Source: Hyphomonas sp.
GTDB lineage: Bacteria > Pseudomonadota > Alphaproteobacteria > Caulobacterales > Hyphomonadaceae
Direction of reading: 5' to 3'
Length of the DNA: 7,070 nucleotides
NCBI GenBank assembly: GCA_003486945.1
Contig: DNFL01000147.1
Span: forward strand, 1 to 7,070
The notes beneath the pieces were generated by a model, which worked only from the letters and a program-made list of their open reading frames with translations, had not been told where the DNA came from and ran no database searches. Each line of letters starts with the position of its first letter. Positions within the stretch are counted from its first letter, which is position 1. Of the stretch, positions 1 to 7,070 are shown in pieces. Position numbers and translations under genes: made by a program.

Positions 1-370
1 GGGGGGGCGGGCGGCGGCGCGGCCGCGGCGCGCTCTCCTTCACGGCGCCCCCCCCCGCCCCCCCCCCCGCCAATCGCATGGGGTAGGCTGTTGGACTGCC
101 TCTGCGGCTGCCCCCCCCCCCCCCGCCTCCCCACCCTTCACCGCCGGCGACGCCGGGGGGGAGGAGACGGGGGGGGGGGGTGGGGGCGGCGGGCGGCGGG
201 GCGGGGCCGCGGGCCCCCCCCCCCCCCCCTGGCCGGGGGGGGGGGGGGGGGAACCCCCGGGGGGGGGCGGGGAACAACTCCCCGCCCCCGGGGGAGGGGC
301 TGGCGGGGCTGAAAACTTTCACCTATTTTTTTTCCCCCTCCGTGGGGGGGGCGGGGGGGGGGGTACGCGT
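1..370. other. Low-complexity G/C homopolymer stretch, probable degraded contig end
   Basis: This stretch is dominated by pure G or C runs, for example C14 at 111-124, G12 at 169-180, C16 at 214-229, G17 at 235-251 and G11 at 353-363, with only short islands of normal-looking sequence (such as 71-110). The change to normal sequence happens inside a conserved gene (cysQ), whose recognisable reading frame dissolves around 360-400. That is what base-calling failure at the end of a read or contig looks like, not a natural G-quadruplex region. Open frames here encode only Gly/Pro/Arg-rich strings and should not be annotated as genes. I cannot say what gene, if any, lies left of cysQ. Confidence 0.85.
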
Positions 371-980
371 CTGCTCCACGGGGGGCGACGAGGCAAATTT
401 TGAGGGCCGATCCTGCGCCCGCAATCCCCGCGACCTTGTACTTCGCGAGCCATGTGTCCGTTTCCGGCGAGCGGTGGGATTTCGAAGCAACGGCGGTGAG
501 GCCGGCGGCAGGCGCGGGACGGATCCTGAGCGGATTTCGCTTGGCCGGCGGCGGGCCGTCTGAGGCGGCTTTGGCCTGCCAGGCGTGGGAAGGACTTTCG
601 GCAACGAACAGGCGGTGCAGGGCGGGGGCGTAGACAACGCCCATGACCGGGCGGCCGTGTTCGATGATCGCGATATTGACCGTGAACTCGCCGTTCTTGG
701 CGACGAATTCCTTCGTGCCGTCGAGCGGATCGACCAGGGCGAAGCGGGAGCCATGTTCCGGCATGTCCCCGCCGGCGACGGCCTCTTCCGCGATCACTTT
801 CAGGCCAGGCTCGGCTTCGGCGAGGCCTTTAAGGATGATCGCCTCGGCAAGGCCGTCTGCTTCGGTCAGGACCGAGTTATCGTGCTTGCGTTCGACAGAG
901 AAATCCGTGCGGTAGACCCGCATGATCTCTTTGCCTGCCGCCAGCGCGATGCGGGCGAGCGTGTCCGGCGTAATCGCCAT
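360..980 (-). CDS. cysQ: 3'(2'),5'-bisphosphate nucleotidase (CysQ-like), 3' end lost in damaged sequence
   Basis: This is an inositol-monophosphatase-superfamily enzyme of the CysQ branch. The family removes a phosphate from 3'-phosphoadenosine-5'-phosphate (PAP), a by-product of sulfate activation, in a Mg-dependent reaction at the inner face of the cytoplasmic membrane. Visible support: an E-E pair at residues 65-66, the metal-binding DPLDGT motif at 84-89 followed by KEFVAKNGEFTVNIA, the VVYAP strand at 115-119, and AGSALKICLVA near 189-199. The start at 980 matches family N-termini, and no strong Shine-Dalgarno is visible. Beyond residue about 200 the frame passes into homopolymer-damaged sequence: GADAYP (202-207) is still recognisable, but the expected E-W-D metal-binding segment and the last roughly 60 residues are not. 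The same frame stays open to 138 but encodes Pro/Arg-rich nonsense there. The break is probably technical, not a pseudogene. The gene starts 5 bases after the FKBP stop, so it is likely cotranscribed and perhaps translationally coupled. Confidence 0.87.
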
Positions 981-985
981 GGCGG

Positions 986-1948
986 CTACTGCATCACGCT
1001 GAGGAGTTCGACTTCGAACTGGAGGTCAGCGTCCGGCGGGATCGGGCCGCCAGGCGTGCCCTGCTGACCATAGGCGAGTTCGGACGGGATCCACACCATC
1101 CAGCGGTCGCCCGGCTTCATCTTGGCAAGGGCTTCGACCCAGCCGGGGATGAGGCCGTTCGACGGGAAAGCTTCGGGGTCGCCGCGCTCGAAGGAGGAGT
1201 CGAACAACTCTCCGGTATCTGCAAGGCGGCCTTCATAGTGAACCAAAACGAATTGTCCGTTCACGGGCGATTGGCCGGACGCATCGCCGCTCGCGAGGAC
1301 GATATGCTGAAGGCCGGATTCGGACTTCACGACTTCCGGGGCATCTGGATTCCAAGGGAAGTATTTCTGCCATGCGGCCTTGTCCGACGTTTTCGGAACT
1401 TCGATTTCGAGAAGCTCGACGAGGAAGACGAGATCGTCGCCAGCCTTGATCACGTTGCCGCGTGCCTGTACGCCATAGGCGAGGGCGTTGGGGATGTAGA
1501 ACAGGTATTCTCCGCCTTCGGACATTTCCTGCAGGCCGAGTGTCCAGCCGGGGATGACCTGATCGAGACGGAAGGTTGCCGGCGTGCCGCGGTCATATGA
1601 GGAATCAAACTTCTCGCCGGTGGCGAGGCGGCCTTCATAGTGGACTTTCACACGATCGGTCGAAACCGGCTTGCGGCCGTCCTTCCTGCCTTCTTTCAGT
1701 ACGACATATTGCAGGCCCATCGGGCCATTCTTGACGTCCTTGCCGTCGGCTTTCCAGGGAAGGTGTTTCTTGAAGGCTGCGGGCATGACGTCTTCCGAAT
1801 GAGTGCTTGAGAGGGAGGGTCCTGTCGCAGAGGGATTGGACCGGACGAAATAGGCCGCTGCGAACAGGGTAAGGATCAGGACAATGACCAGTGGCATTGG
1901 CGAGCCGCTTTTGGCTTCAGGTGTGCTGGAAGGCGTATCGTTCGACAT
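986..1948 (-). CDS. Membrane-anchored protein with two tandem FKBP-type peptidyl-prolyl isomerase domains
   Basis: A 320-residue protein predicted to speed cis-trans isomerisation of prolyl bonds, probably on periplasmic substrates. A single hydrophobic segment at residues 19-35 looks like an uncleaved signal anchor; there is no lipobox cysteine. Two FKBP domains follow, at about 77-185 and 211-319. Both keep the pocket signature: VHYEGRL with a following FDSS, IPGW (132-135 and 267-270), IP..LAYG (152-159 and 287-294) and a final F.VELL strand. Each domain is preceded by a similar short segment, AAFKKHLPW at 57-65 and AAWQKYFPW at 191-199, exactly 134 residues apart, so the whole unit looks duplicated. 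The ATG at 1948 has an AGGT-type ribosome site about 8 bases upstream and starts just before the anchor. It lies 32 bases downstream of the threonine ammonia-lyase stop and 5 bases upstream of cysQ. The isomerase assignment is firm; the substrate and the topology of the anchor are inferred. Confidence 0.92.
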   Translation of the reverse strand: MSNDTPSSTPEAKSGSPMPLVIVLILTLFAAAYFVRSNPSATGPSLSSTHSEDVMPAAFKKHLPWKADGKDVKNGPMGLQYVVLKEGRKDGRKPVSTDRVKVHYEGRLATGEKFDSSYDRGTPATFRLDQVIPGWTLGLQEMSEGGEYLFYIPNALAYGVQARGNVIKAGDDLVFLVELLEIEVPKTSDKAAWQKYFPWNPDAPEVVKSESGLQHIVLASGDASGQSPVNGQFVLVHYEGRLADTGELFDSSFERGDPEAFPSNGLIPGWVEALAKMKPGDRWMVWIPSELAYGQQGTPGGPIPPDADLQFEVELLSVMQ

Positions 1949-1980
1949 GGGTCTACCTGTTTGTATGCGGAGTTTCTGGT

Positions 1981-3207
1981 TCAGATGGCGCGCGGCGGAT
2001 AGCCTGCCTGGGCGAGGGCGTCGATGACTTCCTGCGTGTGCTGACTGTCGCGCGTTTCCATCAGGATGTCGAATTCAGCGCCCTTAGCCGGCACATCCAG
2101 CGCGATGCGGTTGTGCGCGACTTCCATAATGTTCGCGCCATTGTCGCCTATGATCTTGGAGACCAGGGCTAGCAGGCCGGGCCGATCATCGCCTACGATA
2201 CGGATACGGGCGAGGCGGTTTTCGCGCACAAGGGCGCGTGTCAGCACCGAGGCGAGAAGGCGCGTGTCGATATTGCCGCCGCACAGGACGAGGCCGATCT
2301 TCCGGCCATAGAAGCGCGACGGATGCGCGAGAAGCGCAGCGAGGCCAGCGGCGCCGGCGCCCTCTGCGATCGTCTTCTCAACTTCCGTATACAGAGTGAT
2401 CGCGCGCTCGAGGTGTTCTTCCTCAACCAGGAGAACATCATCGAGCAGCTGTTCGCAAATGCGGCGTGTGATCACGCCGACCTCTTTTACCGCGATGCCT
2501 TCCGCAATCGTCGCGCCGCCCATCTTGGGGGACTTGCCGCGCAGCGCCGCGTGCATGCAGGGATACATCGCCGCCTCGACGCCGATCACCTTGATGTCGG
2601 GCTTCAGCGCCTTGGCCGCTGTCGCGATGCCGGAAATCAGACCGCCGCCGCCGATCGGCACGACAAGCGTGTCGAGGTCCGGATTGTCGGCCAACATTTC
2701 GAGCGCGATGGTGCCCTGGCCGGCGATGATATCGGCATCGTCAAACGGGTGGATGAAGACGAGGCCTTCCTTCTCGCCGAGCTTCAGCGCGTAGTCCTTC
2801 GCCTCGTCGAAGATCATGCCTTCAAGAATGACGCGGGCGCCGTGGTCGCGCGTATGCTCGACCTTGTTGAAGGGCGTGGTCTCCGCCATCACGATGGTCG
2901 CCGGGATGCCAAGGCGGCGGGCATGGTAGGCAACGCCCTGCGCGTGATTGCCGGCAGAGGCTGCGATCACGCCGCGGCGCTTTTCTTCTGCGTTCAGCTT
3001 TGAAAGCTTGTTCAGCGCGCCCCGTTCCTTGAAGGCGGCGGTGTATTGCCGGTTCTCGAACTTGATCCAGACCTCCGCTCCGGTGATGGCCGACAGGGTC
3101 TTGGAATGGGCCAGCTCCGTGCGCTCGATCTGGCCTTCGAGCACTTTGGCAGCCGCCTGCACGTCGGCAAGCGTCACGGGAAGGTCTGGGGGCAGGGTGT
3201 CAGGCAT
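1981..3207 (-). CDS. ilvA: Threonine ammonia-lyase (threonine dehydratase) with C-terminal ACT domain
   Basis: A 408-residue fold-type II PLP enzyme that deaminates threonine to 2-oxobutanoate, the entry step to isoleucine or of threonine catabolism. The cofactor lysine is K60 in KFENRQYTAAFKERGA, followed by SAGNHAQG (84-91), the glycine-rich phosphate-binding loop GGGG at 186-189, and CGGN at 309-312, where a cysteine occupies the place often held by serine near the pyridine nitrogen. Residues about 334-406 form an ACT domain beginning RIRIVGDDRPG. One ACT domain and about 400 residues match the short TdcB-like form rather than the 500-residue two-ACT E. coli IlvA, so the symbol is by function only. 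Allosteric control by an amino acid is likely from the ACT domain, but the ligand is not readable. The gene follows the ABC ATPase by 48 bases and precedes the FKBP gene by 32. No strong Shine-Dalgarno is seen before the ATG at 3207. A serine/threonine or threo-3-hydroxyaspartate lyase is a less likely alternative. Confidence 0.9.
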   Translation of the reverse strand: MPDTLPPDLPVTLADVQAAAKVLEGQIERTELAHSKTLSAITGAEVWIKFENRQYTAAFKERGALNKLSKLNAEEKRRGVIAASAGNHAQGVAYHARRLGIPATIVMAETTPFNKVEHTRDHGARVILEGMIFDEAKDYALKLGEKEGLVFIHPFDDADIIAGQGTIALEMLADNPDLDTLVVPIGGGGLISGIATAAKALKPDIKVIGVEAAMYPCMHAALRGKSPKMGGATIAEGIAVKEVGVITRRICEQLLDDVLLVEEEHLERAITLYTEVEKTIAEGAGAAGLAALLAHPSRFYGRKIGLVLCGGNIDTRLLASVLTRALVRENRLARIRIVGDDRPGLLALVSKIIGDNGANIMEVAHNRIALDVPAKGAEFDILMETRDSQHTQEVIDALAQAGYPPRAI

Positions 3208-3255
3208 GGGCGCGGTCCGGGGGTCGAAAGCGCGCGCACCCTATGCGGGCGGGGG

Positions 3256-5091
<1,836 letters not shown>

Positions 5092-5147
5092 GCCCCGAGG
5101 AGTAGCGCCGCAGGGCCGGGGCGCAAGAGGTTGGGCGCAGAAAAGGA

Positions 5148-5184
5148 CCGCGCCGCATTCCATGTGCGTTGGAATGCGGCGCGG
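5148..5184 (-). terminator. Rho-independent terminator of ompW
   Basis: A perfect 15-base inverted repeat (arms 5148-5162 and 5170-5184) encloses a 7-base loop. Read on the minus strand, the GC-rich stem is followed by TCCTTTTC, a modest U-tract. It lies 27 bases past the ompW stop codon, in the direction of ompW transcription, and 56 bases before the preferred start of the ABC ATPase gene. It therefore most likely ends the ompW transcript and implies that the ABC gene has its own promoter between about 5092 and 5147, although I see no convincing promoter match in that GC-rich gap. Confidence 0.85.
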
Positions 5185-5211
5185 CGGGCCGAAACCGGCG
5201 GGGGAACTCGC

Positions 5212-5892
5212 CTAGTACTTGTAGGCGAGGCCGATGCCGACCACGAGCGGGTTGATGTCGACATCCGCGTTCACCTTGGCGCCAAGCGCGGTGGTGAAGT
5301 CGACCGTCACATCCGTATTGATCCAGATCTTCTTGACATCGGCGTTGATGGCCCAGCCGCCTTCCTTGCCGTCGAGGTCATAGTCGAAACCGACCTGCAG
5401 GGCAGGGCCGAAGCTCGGGTCATAGTCGATGCCATCGGCAACCGGGCCTTCGTCTTCGTTAAAGAAGAAGGTCGCGTTCACACCGGCGCCGACATAGGGC
5501 TTGAACTTCGAGCCGTTCTTGAAGTGGTACTGCAATGCCAGCGTCGGCGGCAGCAGCCACACATCACCAAGATCCACCGTCGCGTTGGTCAGGGCGGCAG
5601 GAACGGTGACGTTCACGGCCTTCACATCGTGCGGCGTGACGGCGAGGATCAACTCGGCCGCGATCTTGTCGGTGAAGAAGTAGGTGATGTCGAACTCGGG
5701 CACATAGGACTGGTCGATGCTGGCGCTGCCAGCGAGGCCGGTGCTGCCGACAGACAGTTTGGCGGACTCGTCCGGAGTGACATTGATGACGCGTGCGCGC
5801 AGCATCCAGGGATTGCCTTCAGCCGATGCGGTGCCGGTGATGCCGACGATTGCGCTCGTAGCCAGAAGCGCGGCGGAGAGGATCTTTTTCAT
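5212..5892 (-). CDS. ompW: OmpW family outer membrane protein
   Basis: A 226-residue predicted eight-stranded outer membrane beta-barrel of the OmpW family, which forms a narrow hydrophobic channel and is often stress- or oxygen-responsive. Residues 1-24 are a classic signal peptide: MKK, a hydrophobic core and an ASA cleavage site before E25. Family hallmarks are GNPWMLRARVINVTPDES just after cleavage, PEFDITYFFTDKIAAELI with a following TPHDV, WLLPPTLALQYHF, and FKPYVGAGVN. The protein ends on an alternating strand with a terminal tyrosine (GIGLAYKY), suitable as a BAM recognition signal although phenylalanine is more usual. The ATG at 5892 is supported by the signal peptide and by an AAGGA ribosome site (5901-5905) with an 8-base spacer. 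The gene is monocistronic by layout: a terminator follows it, and the divergent alcohol dehydrogenase lies upstream. The family assignment is firm; the transported compound is unknown. Confidence 0.93.
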   Translation of the reverse strand: MKKILSAALLATSAIVGITGTASAEGNPWMLRARVINVTPDESAKLSVGSTGLAGSASIDQSYVPEFDITYFFTDKIAAELILAVTPHDVKAVNVTVPAALTNATVDLGDVWLLPPTLALQYHFKNGSKFKPYVGAGVNATFFFNEDEGPVADGIDYDPSFGPALQVGFDYDLDGKEGGWAINADVKKIWINTDVTVDFTTALGAKVNADVDINPLVVGIGLAYKY

Positions 5893-6212
5893 GCGGAGTT
5901 TCCTTCTGTTTCCGGGAAGATATGACCTTCAGCTAAGCCTCTGATTTAAAGTGTGAAATTGACCAGTTTGACGCGCGTCTGCGCGCCGCGCGACACGTGC
6001 GCCCGCTTAGGTAATCGTCCGTATTGAGACTATTCCCGGCAGGGCGCAATTTCAGCGAACTGCGGAGGGGACCCGCACAGGAAGAGATGGCCTGGAAGGC
6101 GCAACAGGGACGCGCGGGGCGGCAAATACGCCTGCCCTAAGGAAAGGCTTGAACTTCCGGGCTCCAGTTGGGAACATGGGATCTTTCCCTATTCCTGCTG
6201 GAGTGACCCCGG
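5893..6212. other. Divergent intergenic region between ompW and the alcohol dehydrogenase
   Basis: This 320-base gap must carry promoters for both flanking genes. The only AT-rich patch is at 5941-5970, on the ompW side, and is the likeliest promoter zone; no -35/-10 pair there matches consensus well. A TTGAC direct repeat (5959-5963 and 5968-5972, period 9) lies in the patch and could be a regulator site. It is followed by a GCGCG/CGCGC mini-hairpin (5973-5986) and a CACGTG palindrome near 5994-5999. The half near the dehydrogenase is untranslated leader, including small hairpins (for example TGCGG 6061-6065 with CCGCA 6073-6077) and the large SD-covering stem listed separately. I find no convincing gene here: a 24-codon open frame at 6176-6250 overlaps the dehydrogenase and looks like nothing known. 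Confidence 0.6.
6157..6212 (+). promoter_or_regulatory. Predicted leader hairpin covering the alcohol dehydrogenase Shine-Dalgarno
   Basis: The 56 bases directly before the start codon can fold into one extended stem. CCGGG (6157-6161) pairs with CCCGG (6208-6212), CTCCAG (6162-6167) with CTGGAG (6198-6203), GGAA (6171-6174) with TTCC (6192-6195), and GGGA (6178-6181) with TCCC (6186-6189) around a TCTT loop. That gives 19 Watson-Crick pairs, with a 4-base bulge at 6204-6207 and small internal loops. The ribosome site GGAG (6200-6203) is fully paired and the helix ends immediately before the ATG. This could restrain translation, as in an RNA thermometer or a protein-controlled leader. The fold is read by hand; it may be a chance product of GC-rich sequence. 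Confidence 0.4.
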
Positions 6213-7070
6213 ATGCCTGTCATCAATTTCCTGACCCAATGCGTGTTTGATGCTGGCGCGCTCAAACAGCTCGGTGCACTTGCCAAGGGGAAGGGCATCA
6301 CGCGCCCGTTCATTGTCACCGATGCAGGCATCAAGGCGTCCGGCATCCTGGCGAAGGTCGAGGACGCCTTGGGCGTTCCGCCTGCCGGCGTGTTTGCCGA
6401 AACAACGCCGAACCCCACCGAAACGCAGACCAAGCAGGCCGTGAAGCTCTACAAGGAATCCGGCGCGGACGGCATCATCGCGGTCGGCGGCGGATCGTCG
6501 ATGGACCATGCGAAAGCGATCGGCTTGCTCGCGAGCCATTCCGAGCCACTCGAGACATATGCCGCGATCATCGGCGGCGCCAAGAAAATCGGCAAGATCC
6601 CGCCGCTGATTGCCATTCCGACAACGGCGGGAACGGGCTCTGAAGTTTCCGTCGGCATGGTCATCATCATGGAGAATGGCCGCAAGGAAACTTTTGCCTC
6701 GCCGAACCTCATCCCGGTCGTCGCGCTGTGCGATCCGGACCTGACACTTGGCCTGCCGGCGCACCTGACCGCCGCCACGGGCATGGACGCACTGACCCAT
6801 TGCATAGAGGCTGTGCTGACCCCGACCATCAATCCGCCTGCGGAAGGTATCGGCTTTGATGGCGCGCACCGCGCCTTTGGCATGGGCATGTTGAAGCGGG
6901 CCGTGAAGGACGGCTCCGATGCTGAGGCGCGCTGGCATATGATGATGGCGAGCTATGAAGGCGCGCTCGCTTTCGTGAAGGGCCTTGGCGGCGTGCATGC
7001 GCTCAGCCATGCAGCTGGCCGGTTGCACGAGAAGAAGCTGCACCATGGCACGCTCAACGCCGTGTTCCTG
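6213..7070 (+). CDS. Iron-containing alcohol dehydrogenase, partial (runs off the right edge)
   Basis: The first 286 residues of a group III (Fe-dependent) NAD(P)-linked alcohol dehydrogenase, a cytoplasmic enzyme interconverting alcohols and aldehydes or ketones; the family is usually about 380-390 residues, so roughly the last 100 are outside the window. The N-terminal nucleotide-binding half has TDAGI (36-40), the GGGSSMD cofactor loop at 92-98 and PTTAGTGSE (136-144). The C-terminal helical half carries the expected metal ligands: D192 and H196 in TGMDALTHCIEA, H262 in GGVHALSH and H278 in LHHGTLNA, aligned with D196, H200, H263 and H277 of E. coli FucO. H266 matches the conserved second histidine. 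The ATG at 6213 is fixed by an in-frame TGA at 6204-6206 and a GGAG ribosome site (6200-6203) with a 9-base spacer. Codon use resembles the neighbours. It is transcribed divergently from ompW. The substrate cannot be told from sequence. Confidence 0.92.
   Translation, partial: MPVINFLTQCVFDAGALKQLGALAKGKGITRPFIVTDAGIKASGILAKVEDALGVPPAGVFAETTPNPTETQTKQAVKLYKESGADGIIAVGGGSSMDHAKAIGLLASHSEPLETYAAIIGGAKKIGKIPPLIAIPTTAGTGSEVSVGMVIIMENGRKETFASPNLIPVVALCDPDLTLGLPAHLTAATGMDALTHCIEAVLTPTINPPAEGIGFDGAHRAFGMGMLKRAVKDGSDAEARWHMMMASYEGALAFVKGLGGVHALSHAAGRLHEKKLHHGTLNAVFL

Noticed and set aside
91..312. Gly/Pro/Arg-rich open frames and possible G-quadruplex tracts at the left end
   Set aside because: They lie in homopolymer-damaged sequence that also destroys a conserved gene, so they are best explained as technical artefacts.
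1965..1976. A 12-base sequence upstream of the FKBP gene that recurs at 5891-5902 at the ompW start
   Set aside because: One or two 12-base matches are expected by chance in 7 kb, and the two copies sit differently relative to their start codons.
3208..3255. Possible terminator between the ABC ATPase and threonine ammonia-lyase genes
   Set aside because: Only short imperfect GC pairings are present and no T-tract follows on the minus strand, so readthrough is more likely.
6176..6250. Small open frame (24 codons) overlapping the start of the alcohol dehydrogenase, a possible leader peptide
   Set aside because: It has no good ribosome site, no attenuator-like run of one amino acid, and reads into the dehydrogenase in another frame.
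6189..7046. A 285-codon minus-strand open frame opposite the alcohol dehydrogenase
   Set aside because: The plus strand encodes a well-conserved Fe-alcohol dehydrogenase with all metal ligands. The antisense product shows no recognisable motif.

Overview
The window looks like a chromosomal piece of a GC-rich alphaproteobacterium. Gene content and protein style (an ACT-type threonine ammonia-lyase, a fused peptide-ABC ATPase, OmpW, a CysQ-like phosphatase) would fit a marine Hyphomonas-like lineage. That genus-level guess is an impression, not a result. I see no RNA genes, insertion sequences, CRISPR arrays or phage genes.

Layout, left to right. Positions 1 to about 370 are a run of long G and C homopolymers that does not read as biological sequence. 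It is best taken as a degraded contig end, and it has destroyed the 3' end of a cysQ-type gene (minus strand, start at 980). Upstream of cysQ, all on the minus strand and closely spaced, are a membrane-anchored tandem FKBP prolyl isomerase (986-1948), a threonine ammonia-lyase with a C-terminal ACT domain (1981-3207), and a double-ATPase subunit of a peptide/nickel-type ABC importer (3256-5091). The gaps are 48, 32 and 5 bases, with no clear terminator inside, so these four genes are probably one transcription unit, although they share no obvious pathway. A strong intrinsic terminator (stem arms 5148-5162 and 5170-5184) separates this group from the minus-strand ompW gene (5212-5892), so ompW is its own unit. 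A 320-base divergent intergenic region (5893-6212) follows. A plus-strand iron-containing alcohol dehydrogenase then starts at 6213 and runs off the right edge.

Most of the window is ordinary housekeeping or envelope content, and I found no convincing undescribed multi-gene system. The items most worth a second look are a long predicted hairpin that buries the Shine-Dalgarno of the alcohol dehydrogenase and ends at its start codon, the duplicated architecture of the FKBP protein (the duplicated unit includes a short motif in front of each domain), and the peptide-type ABC ATPase without adjacent permease or binding-protein genes and without the usual C-terminal cysteine motif.
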